DNA from: Novosphingopyxis sp965218915
GTDB taxonomy: Bacteria > Pseudomonadota > Alphaproteobacteria > Sphingomonadales > Sphingomonadaceae
DNA length: 64,000 nucleotides
Assembly (NCBI RefSeq): GCF_965218915.1
Contig: NZ_OZ244708.1
Coordinates: forward strand, 3,038,001-3,102,000
Reading direction: 5' to 3'
Shown: positions 41,959 to 51,030 of the stretch, in pieces
Numbering within the stretch: the first letter of the stretch is position 1
Layout of the letters: each line of letters begins with the position of its first letter
Translations under genes and position numbers: made by a program
Notes under the pieces: generated by a model
Database searches by the model: none
The model's input: the letters and a program-made list of their open reading frames with translations, nothing else
What the model was told of the DNA's origin: nothing

Positions 41959-42501
41959 GCTTCCCCCACCACCCGGCGTGCGATGACGCCGCCGCCCAAG
42001 AGCGGACCGCGCTTCAATCAGTTTATCCAGTCGGACACCGTCCGCGTCATCGATGGCGACGGAGAAAATCTCGGTGTGCTGAGCACGCGCGATGCGATCG
42101 AACAGGCGGCCGCCGCAGGGCTCGACCTGGTCGAGGTTTCACCCAATGCCGAGCCGCCCGTGGCCAAGTTCCTCGATGTCGGTAAGTACAAGTACGAGGC
42201 CCAGAAAAAGGCCAATGCCCAGCGCAAGACGCAGAAGACGCAGGACATCAAGGAAATCAAGATGCGTCCCAATATCGACGATCATGATTATCAGGTGAAG
42301 CTGAAAAACGTCGTCAAATTCATCGACAATGGCGACAAGGTCAAGGTCACCATTCGCTTCCGCGGACGCGAAATGGCGCATCAACAACTCGGCATGGAAC
42401 TGCTGCAGAAGCTGGCCGAGGACATGAAGGAAGCCGCCAAGGTGGAAGCCATGCCGCGCATGGAAGGCCGCCAGATGCTGATGGTGATGTCGCCGAAATA
42501 A
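41956..42501 (+). CDS. infC: translation initiation factor IF-3 (apparent AUA start)
   Basis: Binds the 30S subunit and proofreads start-codon choice. The IF-3 core is clear: GPRFNQFIQSDTVRVIDGDGENLGVLSTRDAI, the linker KYKYEAQKKANAQRK, and the C-domain FRGREMAHQQLGMELLQ. No ribosome site precedes the in-frame ATG at 41983. An ATA at 41956 has AGGAGA seven bases before it, giving 181 residues with N-terminus MASPTTRRAM. Rare start codons on infC are the known basis of IF-3 autoregulation, so ATA is the preferred start. A strong terminator follows. Confidence 0.92.
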   Translation: MASPTTRRAMTPPPKSGPRFNQFIQSDTVRVIDGDGENLGVLSTRDAIEQAAAAGLDLVEVSPNAEPPVAKFLDVGKYKYEAQKKANAQRKTQKTQDIKEIKMRPNIDDHDYQVKLKNVVKFIDNGDKVKVTIRFRGREMAHQQLGMELLQKLAEDMKEAAKVEAMPRMEGRQMLMVMSPK

Positions 42502-42531
42502 GGGCGCCGCGCCCGGCACAATCCAGATACG

Positions 42532-42559
42532 AAAAACCCCGGCACGACCGGGGTTTTTT
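42532..42559. terminator. bidirectional intrinsic terminator
   Basis: AAAAACCCCGG-CACGA-CCGGGGTTTTTT lies between infC and the convergent VOC gene. Clean stem and T-runs on both strands. Confidence 0.93.
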
Positions 42560-42580
42560 ATGGCTGGCGTTCGAACAGGA

Positions 42581-42937
42581 TCAGCCGGCGGGCGGCTCCC
42601 ATAATTCGATCGCATTGCCTTCGGGGTCATGGATCCGCGCGAACCGCCCATAGCTGGGGTCCGCGTTCCATTCATCCTTGCAGATAACCTCGATGTCCGA
42701 CGCCTCGAGCTTGTCGGTCAGCGCGGCGAGATCATCGACGCGCAGATTGAGCATGAACGCCTTGTCGGCGGCGAAATAATCGCTGTCGCGCTTGAATGGC
42801 GCGAAGACCGTGGGGCCGGCCTGTTGCTGCCAGACCCCGTCATCGCCACCGATGCCGAGATGCTCGCGGTACCATGTTGTAAGGGCTTCCGGATCGTCCG
42901 CCCGGAAGAAAAATCCGCCTATTCCCGTGACTGCCAT
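42581..42937 (-). CDS. VOC-superfamily (glyoxalase-like) protein
   Basis: A 118-residue VOC protein (MAVTGIGGFFFRADDPEALTTWYREHLGI..., ARIHDPEGNAIELWEPP) with the DPEGN-IELWE ending common to the glyoxalase branch. Substrate unknown. Convergent with infC across the shared terminator. It is not closely similar by eye to the SoxR-linked pair at 17.2-18.0 kb. Confidence 0.88.
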   Translation of the reverse strand: MAVTGIGGFFFRADDPEALTTWYREHLGIGGDDGVWQQQAGPTVFAPFKRDSDYFAADKAFMLNLRVDDLAALTDKLEASDIEVICKDEWNADPSYGRFARIHDPEGNAIELWEPPAG

Positions 42938-43014
42938 CGCTTAAGTCTCCGCCGCCGATCCGCCACGATAAGGCGGACGACGGACGGGGACAAGATGGTC
43001 GGATCAGGGGCCGG

Positions 43015-43713
43015 TCAGGCCGAAGGCGAACTGCTGTACACGCCAGGCCAGATGCGCTTGAGCGCGGCCACCTTGGGCGCATCCCAGCGGGTGATATAGG
43101 GATGGCTGGGATTCTTCTTGGCAAAATTCTGATGATAGGCTTCGGCCATGTAAAAGGCCTTGCCGGTCTCGACATCGGTGGCGATCGGCCTGCCGTACAC
43201 CCCGGACTTGTCCAGCTGGGCGATATAGGCTTTCGCCACGCGAAGCTGCTCCTTGCTTTGCGGCACGATCAGGCTGCGATATTCGCTGCCATGATCGGGC
43301 GTTTGGCCGTTTACCTGCGTCGGATCATGCGCCACCGAGAAGAAGATGCGCAGCAACTGGTCATAGCCGATCACCGAAGGATCGTAAGTGATCTGCACCG
43401 ATTCGGCGTGGCCGGTATCGCCGCGGCCGACGCGCTCGTAGCTCGCCGTCCCCTTGCTTCCGCCGGCATAGCCGTTGACCACTTTTTTAACACCCTTGAC
43501 GTGCTCGTAGACTGTCTCGAGACCCCAGAAACAGCCGCCACCGATAACGGCGGTCTTGAGGCCGGATTCCTTGGCTTTGGTGGTCGAGGCGGGAATTTTC
43601 ATGCCTTCCGCAGCATGGGCCACGCCGATCAGGCCTAGCCCGTCGGGCGCAGTTGCCACCAATGCTGAGGTCGCAAGCGCGGCGGAGGCGAAGAGGGTGA
43701 ATGTCTTGGTCAT
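43015..43713 (-). CDS. msrA: exported peptide-methionine (S)-S-oxide reductase
   Basis: Repairs the S form of methionine sulfoxide. 232 residues, of which the first ~36 are a signal peptide (MTKTFTLFASAALATSALVA...VAHAAEG). The catalytic motif GGGCFWG has Cys61, and YAGGSKGTASYERVGRGDTGHAESVQ and HDPTQVNGQTPDHGSEYRS complete the active site. A periplasmic location differs from the usual cytosolic MsrA. The ATG overlaps the stop of a small membrane protein (ATGA). Confidence 0.95.
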   Translation of the reverse strand: MTKTFTLFASAALATSALVATAPDGLGLIGVAHAAEGMKIPASTTKAKESGLKTAVIGGGCFWGLETVYEHVKGVKKVVNGYAGGSKGTASYERVGRGDTGHAESVQITYDPSVIGYDQLLRIFFSVAHDPTQVNGQTPDHGSEYRSLIVPQSKEQLRVAKAYIAQLDKSGVYGRPIATDVETGKAFYMAEAYHQNFAKKNPSHPYITRWDAPKVAALKRIWPGVYSSSPSA

Positions 43714-43892
43714 GATTGCTCCAATGCCGAAACGGAGGCCTGCTGGGCATAGCTGGTCATGTCGGTTTCCGGCGCCTGCAAGCTCACCATGGCGACGGCG
43801 CCGAGCGCGAATCCGCCGGTGAGGCTCCAGAACAGGTCGGAATGAAACATTTTCTTGATCTTCAGCATGGGAGAGGCCTTCGGGTTCTTCAT
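43710..43892 (-). CDS. small single-pass membrane protein coupled to msrA
   Basis: About 60 residues from ATG 43892 (MKNPKASPMLKIKKMFHS) or 52 from ATG 43868. One TM helix (FWSLTGGFALGAVAMVSL) follows a basic start, giving a short Gln/Ser-rich periplasmic tail. Its stop overlaps the msrA ATG. It could anchor or aid MsrA at the membrane. No family recognised. Confidence 0.65.
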   Translation of the reverse strand: MKNPKASPMLKIKKMFHSDLFWSLTGGFALGAVAMVSLQAPETDMTSYAQQASVSALEQS

Positions 43893-43998
43893 TTCTTTTG
43901 CTTGGTGAACGAACGGACGGCACGAAAATATCCGCCCGATTTCCAACCGTTGTAGCAGGCCGTGCTTAGCGCATCGTGAATGCCGCGGTTGTTATCCG

Positions 43999-45759
43999 TT
44001 AATTCGGCGCGACGAGCCGGGAGGTTACCAGACCGCGCAAACTATTTCCGCACAGGAAACCCTTTTCCAGGTCTTCCGGGCGCAGATCGGCCTCGACCGC
44101 CTGCCCCGTTTCCAGCAGTTCGGCGCGCAGCACACCGGGCAGCAGGCCGCGGGTGAGCGGCGGGGTGTGATACAGCCCGCCCCGTTCGACGAAGAGCGAG
44201 CTGTAGCTGCCCTCGGTCAGAAAGCCTTGCGGATCGGTAAACAGCACCTCGTCCCATTCGGGATGCGCGCGGCGGCCTGCATCGTAAAAATCCCGGTCGC
44301 TGGTCTTGTGCGCCAGCCGGACATCCTCGGCGCCGACGGGCAGCGGCGATAGCCCCACTCGCCAGCCCCGTTCGGGATGCAGCGGTGCCGGACGGATTTC
44401 GATCGCGCTGGCACCGGAACGCGCGAGCAACAGGCGAACCTTCGATGGTTCCGCGAGCTGGAAGGTGGCGGCGTGCAGATCGTTGCGCAGCTGGTGCCGG
44501 TCGCATTCGAACCCGAAGGTCCGCGCGCTGTCCTTCAGCCGCTCCAGATGCCGCTCAATGCGAATCAGCCCGGAGTGCGGATCGAACGCCATCGTCTCGA
44601 TCAGGTCGAAGCTGGTCTTCATGCGCGCAAATCCCCCCTTGGCCAGGCATTCCGCCCATTCGGTTCCAGCGAGACTGTCCGCCACCACCCCCGAGCCAAG
44701 CCCGAGTGAAACCGAGCGAACGCCGGCTTTCAAGCATAACGTCCGGATGGCGACATTGAACGCGGCGTCACCATCCGCATCGATCCGCCCGATCGCCCCG
44801 CAATAGGGACCGCGCGCGCTGGTTTCCAGTTCGCCGATCACCTCCATCGCGCGAATCTTCGGCGCGCCGGTGATCGAGCCGCAGGGAAACAGGTTTGCGA
44901 TGAGATCGACCGCATTATGAGACCCGGCCAGCGTCCCGCGCACGGTCGAGACCAGCTGGTGGACGGTTGGATAGGTTTCCACGGCGAATAGCGGACCGGT
45001 GACGACGCTGCCGGGCACGCATATCCGCGACAGATCGTTGCGGAGCAGGTCGACGATCATCAAATTCTCGGCGCGTTGCTTGGGATCGGCGGCAAGCGTT
45101 TTGGCCGCCGCCGCGTCCGCCACCGGGTCTGTGAGCCGCGCCGCAGTCCCCTTCATCGGCTTGACCCGCACCGCGCGGCCTTTCAGCGAAAAGAACAGTT
45201 CCGGCGAAAAGCTCAAGAGCCAGTCAACTCCGTCATGGACCAGCGCGCCATAGCCCGCCCCCGCCCGGTCCCGCAGCGCCGCGAACAGCGCGCGCGGATC
45301 GCCCGCGAAACCGGCATGGGTGCGAAAGGTGAGATTGGCCTGATAGATATCGCCCGCTTCGATCAGCGCGATCGCTTCGGCGAAAGCTGCGTCATATTCG
45401 CCGCGCGTTATATCCGGCGTAAAGTCGCTGAGCCAAGCCCCTGCCGGATCGGGCCACGCCATGGCATCGAACATTTCATAGCGTTTGAACAGCCCGAACC
45501 AACCCAGCGGGCTGGGCTGATCGGTAGGCAAGCGATGCGCGAGCCTGGGCTCCAGTGCCAGACCGGCCTCATAGGCAAGATAGCCGGCGGCGTGCAGCCC
45601 GTCCGCCGATGCCGCGCCAAGGGCCTCGAGCAGCGGCGCCAGTTCATCCGGTCGGTCGGCGCGCAGCACGCGCAGCGGATCGCGGTACAGCCGCGCCTTT
45701 GCGCCGCCCGGCCGCGCATCGTCCAGCAGGACGAAGGGCTGGCCGGTCGACGGCAGCAC
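43999..45759 (-). CDS. pabB: aminodeoxychorismate synthase I / aminodeoxychorismate lyase fusion (PabB-PabC)
   Basis: A 586-residue folate-pathway fusion. Residues ~1-375 are the chorismate-using PabB part (AGDIYQANLTFR, SPELFFSLKGRAVRVKPMKGTAAR, LMIVDLLRNDLSR, HQLVSTVRG, FPCGSITGAPKIRAMEVI). The rest is a PLP fold-type IV PabC part (GLIRIERHLERLKDSARTFGF, LAHKTSDRDFYD, DEVLFTDPQGFLTEGSYSSLFV, TRGLLPGVLRAELLETG). Together they give p-aminobenzoate. GTG at 45759 starts it six bases after the proS stop, so the genes are probably coupled. Confidence 0.93.
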   Translation of the reverse strand: MLPSTGQPFVLLDDARPGGAKARLYRDPLRVLRADRPDELAPLLEALGAASADGLHAAGYLAYEAGLALEPRLAHRLPTDQPSPLGWFGLFKRYEMFDAMAWPDPAGAWLSDFTPDITRGEYDAAFAEAIALIEAGDIYQANLTFRTHAGFAGDPRALFAALRDRAGAGYGALVHDGVDWLLSFSPELFFSLKGRAVRVKPMKGTAARLTDPVADAAAAKTLAADPKQRAENLMIVDLLRNDLSRICVPGSVVTGPLFAVETYPTVHQLVSTVRGTLAGSHNAVDLIANLFPCGSITGAPKIRAMEVIGELETSARGPYCGAIGRIDADGDAAFNVAIRTLCLKAGVRSVSLGLGSGVVADSLAGTEWAECLAKGGFARMKTSFDLIETMAFDPHSGLIRIERHLERLKDSARTFGFECDRHQLRNDLHAATFQLAEPSKVRLLLARSGASAIEIRPAPLHPERGWRVGLSPLPVGAEDVRLAHKTSDRDFYDAGRRAHPEWDEVLFTDPQGFLTEGSYSSLFVERGGLYHTPPLTRGLLPGVLRAELLETGQAVEADLRPEDLEKGFLCGNSLRGLVTSRLVAPN

Positions 45760-45764
45760 CGCCG

Positions 45765-47087
45765 TCAGTCCTGCGTCAGGCAGGCGACCAGATCGTCGAA
45801 GCCGAGCGAGACGGTCTCGCCGGTGGCGCGGTCCTTCAGCTCCAGCTTGCCCGCAGCGACCGAACGCGGGCCGATGACCACCTGCTTGGGCAGGCCGATC
45901 AGGTCCATGTCGGCGAATTTGCCGCCCGCGCGGATCTTGCGGTCGTCGAGCAGGCACTGCTTTCCGGCCGCCTGCAACGCGTCGTACAGGCGCTCACACA
46001 GCGCGCCGACATCGTCCTTGTCGGGCGCGAGATTCAGAATGCCGACATCGAACGGGGCCACGGCGGCGGGCCAGATGATGCCGCGCTCGTCATGGCTCGC
46101 CTCGATGATCGCCGCGACGAGGCGCGATACGCCCACGCCGTAGCTGCCGCTCTGCAGCGTAACTTGAGCGCCGTCCGGCCCGTCCAGCTTCACGTCCATC
46201 GAGCGCGAATATTTGTCGCCGAAGAAGAAGATATGGCCGACTTCGACGCCGCGCGCCTCCATCCGGTGGCTTTCCTCGACCCGGGCTTCATATTCGGCGG
46301 CGTCGTGCAATTCGTCGCTCGCCGCATAGGGCGCCAGCCGTTCGTCGACCAGCGCCTGCAAGGCCTCGCGGTCCTCCGGCGGGGCGCCGGGCGCGGGCAG
46401 GCCGAGCGCGCGGTCGTCGGCATAGACCATCGACTCGCCGGTTTTAGCCAGCAGCATGAACTCATGGGACAGATCGCCGCCGATCGGTCCCGGGTCGGCG
46501 CGGACCGGCAGCACCGACAGGCCGAGCCGCGCGAAGATGTTGAGATAGGCCACGAACATGCGGTTGTAGCTGTGCCGCGCGTCCGCCTCGTCCATGTCAT
46601 AGCTATAGGCGTCCTTCATCAGGAACTCGCGGCTGCGCAGCACGCCGAAACGCGGGCGCATCTCGTCGCGGAACTTCCACTGGATGTTGTAGAGGATCAG
46701 CGGCAGCTGCTGATAACTGTTCACATGCGCACCGACGAGCTCGGTCATCACCTCCTCGGCGGTGGGACCGTAGAGGAAATCGCGCTCGTGCCGATCCCTG
46801 ATGCGCAGCATCTCGGCGCCGTAATCCTCGTAGCGGCCGGACTTGCGCCACAGGTCGGCCCGTTGGATGGTCGGGAGCAGCACCTCGACCGCGCCGGCCC
46901 GGTCCATCTCCTCGCGCACGATCTGCTCGATCTTCCTGAGCACCCGGATGCCGAGCGGCAGCCAGCTGAAGATGCCGGCGGCCTCCTGCCGGATGAGCCC
47001 GGCGCGCAGCGCCAGCCGATGCGAGATGGCGACCGCGTCGGAAGGAGCTTCCTTCAGCGTCGGTACGAGAAATTGCGACATTTTCAT
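45765..47087 (-). CDS. proS: prolyl-tRNA synthetase, short alphaproteobacterial type
   Basis: A 440-residue class II synthetase. Motif 2 (KFRDEMRPRFGVLRSREFLMKDAYSYD) and motif 3 (YGVGVSRLVAAIIE) are intact, followed by an anticodon-binding domain ending LGFDDLVACLTQD. The large inserted editing domain of bacterial-type ProRS is absent, as is normal for the short type in alphaproteobacteria. ATG at 47087 (MKMSQFLVPT). Divergent from xdhC; pabBC lies directly downstream. Confidence 0.96.
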   Translation of the reverse strand: MKMSQFLVPTLKEAPSDAVAISHRLALRAGLIRQEAAGIFSWLPLGIRVLRKIEQIVREEMDRAGAVEVLLPTIQRADLWRKSGRYEDYGAEMLRIRDRHERDFLYGPTAEEVMTELVGAHVNSYQQLPLILYNIQWKFRDEMRPRFGVLRSREFLMKDAYSYDMDEADARHSYNRMFVAYLNIFARLGLSVLPVRADPGPIGGDLSHEFMLLAKTGESMVYADDRALGLPAPGAPPEDREALQALVDERLAPYAASDELHDAAEYEARVEESHRMEARGVEVGHIFFFGDKYSRSMDVKLDGPDGAQVTLQSGSYGVGVSRLVAAIIEASHDERGIIWPAAVAPFDVGILNLAPDKDDVGALCERLYDALQAAGKQCLLDDRKIRAGGKFADMDLIGLPKQVVIGPRSVAAGKLELKDRATGETVSLGFDDLVACLTQD

Positions 47088-47244
47088 GGGGTCGTTTCTC
47101 ACCCGAAAGCGGCCGCCGATTCAACTGATTTCAGAAGCTTTCGGGTTGCGCATCAGCCCGCCGTCATTGCAAATGAACCCTAAAAAGAGTGGCTGGATTT
47201 CCACATGTGGAGCCAATGTTGGATGGCCACGTTCCAAACGCTCC

Positions 47245-48171
47245 ATGAGCGAAAACAATATTCCCGACGCCGCGCGCTGGCGCGACGATGCCGCGCTGCG
47301 GGCGGCGGCGGACGGCGCGGCGGCGCTGTGCACGGTAACCCGCATCGATGGAAGCTTCTCGCGGCGCACCGGCGCGCAGCTGGCGATCCGCGCGGACGGC
47401 GGCTTCGCCGGCGATCTGGCCGACGGATGCCTGGAGGCGGCGCTTGCGGAAGATGCGGCAAGACTGCGCGGGAGCGGCTCGCCGCGCGCGGTGCTGCGCT
47501 ACGGCGCTGGCTCGCCGAATATAGACTTCCGACTGCCGTGCGGCGGAGGGCTCGACGTGCTGGTCGATGCCGCACCCGACCGGGCCCTGTGCGCCGATAC
47601 CGTGCGCGCGCTCGACCAGCGCTGCGCAGTCGCCCTTTCGTGGCCGCGCGATGGCGGACCGATGGGGCGTGGCGACGCGTCGCGCCCGAGCGGCGTCGAT
47701 GGCGACCGCTTCAACCGACGCTATGCGCCGCCCTTGCGGCTGCTGCTGCTCGGCGCGGGGCCGGAAATGGATGCTGCCGAGCAGCTTGGCGTTTCGATGG
47801 GGCTGATCGTCGAGACGCGGACGCCGCTGGGTAACGATGGCGGTACGCTCGTGCTCGGGCGGCCGCCGACGGACATCGCCGTCGATGCGTGGACCGCAGT
47901 GCTACTGCTGTTTCACGATCACGAATGGGAGCGCTCGCTGATCCCGTGGGCGCTGGAGAGCGACGCCTGTTTCATCGGCGCGCAAGGCGGCGCGCAGGCG
48001 CGCGAGGGGCGCATGGCGATGCTCGGTGAACTGGGCTTCGACGATTGCGCGAGCGTGCGCGTACACAGCCCGGTAGGGCTGATCGGACGGGCGCGCGATC
48101 CGATGGTGCTGGCGCTTTCTGCCTTGTCCGAGATCGTAGCGCATTACGAAGCGCTGGCGCATGGCGCTTGA
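47245..48171 (+). CDS. XdhC-family molybdenum-cofactor chaperone
   Basis: A 308-residue XdhC/CoxI-family protein that binds and helps sulfurate Moco before insertion into xanthine-oxidase-type enzymes. Seen: VTRIDGSFSRRTGAQLAIRADGGFAGDLADGCLEAAL (family N-domain with the key Cys) and a Rossmann-like C-domain (LRLLLLGAGPEMDAAEQLG, HSPVGLIGRARDPMVLALSALSEIVA). It overlaps the next gene by 11 bases. The natural client is the PaoABC-like enzyme on the opposite strand. Confidence 0.9.
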   Translation: MSENNIPDAARWRDDAALRAAADGAAALCTVTRIDGSFSRRTGAQLAIRADGGFAGDLADGCLEAALAEDAARLRGSGSPRAVLRYGAGSPNIDFRLPCGGGLDVLVDAAPDRALCADTVRALDQRCAVALSWPRDGGPMGRGDASRPSGVDGDRFNRRYAPPLRLLLLGAGPEMDAAEQLGVSMGLIVETRTPLGNDGGTLVLGRPPTDIAVDAWTAVLLLFHDHEWERSLIPWALESDACFIGAQGGAQAREGRMAMLGELGFDDCASVRVHSPVGLIGRARDPMVLALSALSEIVAHYEALAHGA

Positions 48172-48727
48172 ACGCATCGCGGCGGTGCTGCTCGCAGCGG
48201 GCGCTGGCGTGCGTTTCGGCGGCGGCAAGCTCGACGCGATGCTGGGCGATAAGCGCGTGGGAACGTGGGCGTGGGCGACGCTGGCCGCGTTCAGGTGGCA
48301 GGCGAGCGGGATCGTGGTGCCGGATGCCGTGCCCGCCTTTGCGACGGAGAGTTGCGCCGCCCTGATCGCCAATTCCGACGCTGCTTCCGGCATGGCGAGT
48401 TCGATCCGTCATGCGGTGCGGTTTGCTGAAGCGGCAGGCGCCGATGCGTTGCTGATAGCGCTCGCCGACATGCCGTTCGTACGCGCGGAGACGATCGCGG
48501 CGCTGATCTTGCGGCATGATGGCGATGATCCGGACGCCGTCACCGCCACGCTGTATCCGGACGGCAGCGCGGGCGCGCCGTCGCTGTTCGGATGCGGCTG
48601 TTTCGATGCGCTGCTGGCGATCGAGGGCGATCGCGGAGCGGGTGCCTATCTGGTGCGGCGCTCTGTCGAAACGGTCGAGATCGATGCCGCCGAATTGCGC
48701 GATATCGATCGGCTTGCAGACCTGTAG
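48161..48727 (+). CDS. mocA: MocA-like molybdenum cofactor cytidylyltransferase
   Basis: A 188-residue nucleotidyltransferase with ERIAAVLLAAGAGVRFGGGKLDAMLG (the GAGxRFGG-K nucleotide loop), a LALADMPFV metal-site motif and GAPSLFG. MocA transfers CMP to Mo-molybdopterin to make the MCD cofactor used by PaoC-type enzymes; its sister MobA, at 52856, makes the GMP form. Adjacency to xdhC supports the cytidylyl role. The N-terminal overlap with xdhC suggests coupling. Confidence 0.85.
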   Translation: MALERIAAVLLAAGAGVRFGGGKLDAMLGDKRVGTWAWATLAAFRWQASGIVVPDAVPAFATESCAALIANSDAASGMASSIRHAVRFAEAAGADALLIALADMPFVRAETIAALILRHDGDDPDAVTATLYPDGSAGAPSLFGCGCFDALLAIEGDRGAGAYLVRRSVETVEIDAAELRDIDRLADL

Positions 48728-48739
48728 TTGAAAAGCTCG

Positions 48740-48808
48740 TGCCCCGGCGCAGGCCGGGGCCCATCAGGCAACGTCAGATGCTGGACCCCGGCCTTCGCCG
48801 GGGAACAG
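48740..48808. repeat. palindromic repeat family C
   Basis: GCCCCGGCGCAGGCCGGGGC on the left and GACCCCGGCCTTCGCCGGGG on the right. Sits between convergent mocA and paoC-like genes; the right arm is shared with 32766-32832. Confidence 0.85.
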
Positions 48809-48834
48809 CTTGATGTAAGCTGCTCTCCTGCCCC

Positions 48835-51030
48835 TCAGATCTCCGGCAGCTCCGCAAGGAGCTTGTCCAGCGTCACCGGATAATCGCGCACGCGCACGCC
48901 AACGGCGTTGTAGATCGCATTGGTGACCGCCGCCGCCGCGCCGCACAGACCGAGCTCGCCGATGCCCTTGGACTGGATCGGGCTCGCCCAGTCGTCGCGC
49001 TCCTCCAGCAGATGCACGTCGATCTGCGGGACGTCCAGGTTCACCGGCACGTGATATTCGGCGAGATCGCGGTTCACCAAATGGCCGTCGCGATGATCGA
49101 ACATCAGTTCCTCGTGCAGCGCCATGCCAATGCCCCAGACGCAGCCGCCATAGCACTGACTGGTGGCGGTCTTCTCGTTCAGGATACGCCCCGCGCCGAA
49201 CACGGCGGTCAGCCGGCGCACGCGCGTTTCTCCGGTCACGCCGTTGACCGCGACCTCGGCGAAATAGCTGCCATAAGTGGCCTGGCGCTTTTCCTTGGAG
49301 GTCTCGCCCGGTTCGATATGGCCCTCGCCGGTCAGCGCATCGCCGCCGAGGATATCGGCCAGCGTCTTGCCGCCTGCCTTCCCGTCCTCGATCACGAGAT
49401 CGTCTTCCGCGACGCCGAGCTTCCCGGCGATTCGGCCGCGCAGTTCCTGGCAGGCGAGGAACACGGCGCTGCCGCTCGATGATGCGCCGAAGCTGCCGCC
49501 CGAGCCCGATGCGCGGGGGAAATCGGTGTCGCCCAGCTGCGTCTCCACCTTGTCGGCGGGCAGGCCCAGCATGTCGGCCGCGATCTGCGTCAGGATGGAA
49601 TAAGTGCCGGTGCCGATATCGGTCATGTCGGTTTGCACGGTCGCGCTGCCATCGGCGTTCAGGATCACCCGCGCCTTGGCTTCCTGCAGCATGTTGACAC
49701 GCGCGGCCGAGGCCATGCCCATACCGATCCACCATTCGCCCTCGCGGGTCTGCGCGGGTTTGGCATTGCGTTTGTCCCAGCCGAAACGCCGCGCGCCCTC
49801 GTCCAGCGCCTCGGCGAAGGGGCGCGAGCTGTAGCCCTGGTCCTTTTCGGGATGCGTTTCGGGGATGTTGCGCTTGCGCAGCTCGACCGGATCGATGCCG
49901 CTGGCCTCGGCCAGCTCGTCCATCGCGTTTTCCAGCGCGACCATACCGATCGCCTCGCCCGGAGCGCGCACGGACCCGGCGCAGGTGCGGTTCACCCGCG
50001 CCACCTCCATGTTCATGCGGCGGTTCTCGCCGGTGTAGAGGAAATGGGTGGCCTGCATGACGGGCTCGTAGAATTCCTCGCCGGGCAGGTTGGAGACCAG
50101 GCTGTCATGGCCAAGGCCGATGAGCTTGCCGGTTTCGTCCGCCGCCAGCCGGATATGCTGGCGCGATTCTGATCGGCGCATAACCGCTTCGAACACCTGC
50201 TGACGCGACAACGCGACCACCACCGGCCTACCCAGCTCCTTCGCCGCGATCGCCGCCGCGACCGCCTCGGGCGCGATGCCGAGCTTGGAGCCGAAGCCGC
50301 CGCCGACGTAAGGCGAAAGTATGCGGACGTTTTCAGACTCGATCTTCAGCGAATCGGCCAGTTCGTTGATGTTGTAGTTCAGCATCTGGTAGCTGCCGCG
50401 CAGCGTCAGCTTGTCGCCTTCCCAGCTGGCGATCGAACAATGCGGCTCCATCGCAGCGCTGTTATGCCCCGGTGTGCGATAGACCTGATCGACGGTGAAT
50501 TTGGCGTCGCGCATCGCCTGATCGAGATCGCCCTGATCGAGCTGGTCGTCCTCGGGCCGTTCGTGCGGGACATTGGTCGCTTCGGGATCGAACACGCCGT
50601 CCGCCGCCGTGTCGTACTCCAGCTGCAGGATGTTCGCGCCGTGACGCGCCTGTTCGAACGTCTCGGCGACGACCAACGCGACCGGCTGGCCGAGATAGGC
50701 GATCTCGTCCGGTCCCTGGATCGGCGCCTCGCCCGAGGTGCCCTGCGCGGGATTGCGCAGGAAGCGCTCGTCGGCGAACACGCCGAGCACGCCCGGCAGC
50801 GCCATGACCGCGTCCTTGCCGATCTCGGTGACCTTGCCCTTGGGCACGGCGGCGCGCGCGAGCACGCCGTAGACGGTGCCGGGCAGATTCCATTCATGCG
50901 CATAAGTGGCGGTGCCGGACACCTTGAGCGGTCCCTCGGGCCGGTCCATCGGCGTGCCGGTGAGCGATTGCGGCAATTCGTCGAGCACGCGGTCGCGCGC
51001 GGGTTCGTCCATGATCAAATGACGGGTCAT
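48835..51030 (-). CDS. paoC: aldehyde oxidoreductase, molybdopterin-binding subunit (PaoC/XdhB-like)
   Basis: Catalytic large subunit, 731 residues, of a xanthine-oxidase-family enzyme that oxidises aldehydes. Features include PEGPLKVSGTATYAHEWNLPG, the Moco region SPYVGGGFGSK, RVNRTCAGSVRAPGEAIGM, DTDFPRASGSGGSFGASSSG, and near the C-terminus SKGIGELGLCGAAAAV with the conserved active-site Glu. There is no Tat signal here; PaoA would normally carry it. The ATG overlaps the stop of the FAD subunit (ATGA). Together with the next two genes it forms the heterotrimer. Confidence 0.92.
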   Translation of the reverse strand: MTRHLIMDEPARDRVLDELPQSLTGTPMDRPEGPLKVSGTATYAHEWNLPGTVYGVLARAAVPKGKVTEIGKDAVMALPGVLGVFADERFLRNPAQGTSGEAPIQGPDEIAYLGQPVALVVAETFEQARHGANILQLEYDTAADGVFDPEATNVPHERPEDDQLDQGDLDQAMRDAKFTVDQVYRTPGHNSAAMEPHCSIASWEGDKLTLRGSYQMLNYNINELADSLKIESENVRILSPYVGGGFGSKLGIAPEAVAAAIAAKELGRPVVVALSRQQVFEAVMRRSESRQHIRLAADETGKLIGLGHDSLVSNLPGEEFYEPVMQATHFLYTGENRRMNMEVARVNRTCAGSVRAPGEAIGMVALENAMDELAEASGIDPVELRKRNIPETHPEKDQGYSSRPFAEALDEGARRFGWDKRNAKPAQTREGEWWIGMGMASAARVNMLQEAKARVILNADGSATVQTDMTDIGTGTYSILTQIAADMLGLPADKVETQLGDTDFPRASGSGGSFGASSSGSAVFLACQELRGRIAGKLGVAEDDLVIEDGKAGGKTLADILGGDALTGEGHIEPGETSKEKRQATYGSYFAEVAVNGVTGETRVRRLTAVFGAGRILNEKTATSQCYGGCVWGIGMALHEELMFDHRDGHLVNRDLAEYHVPVNLDVPQIDVHLLEERDDWASPIQSKGIGELGLCGAAAAVTNAIYNAVGVRVRDYPVTLDKLLAELPEI

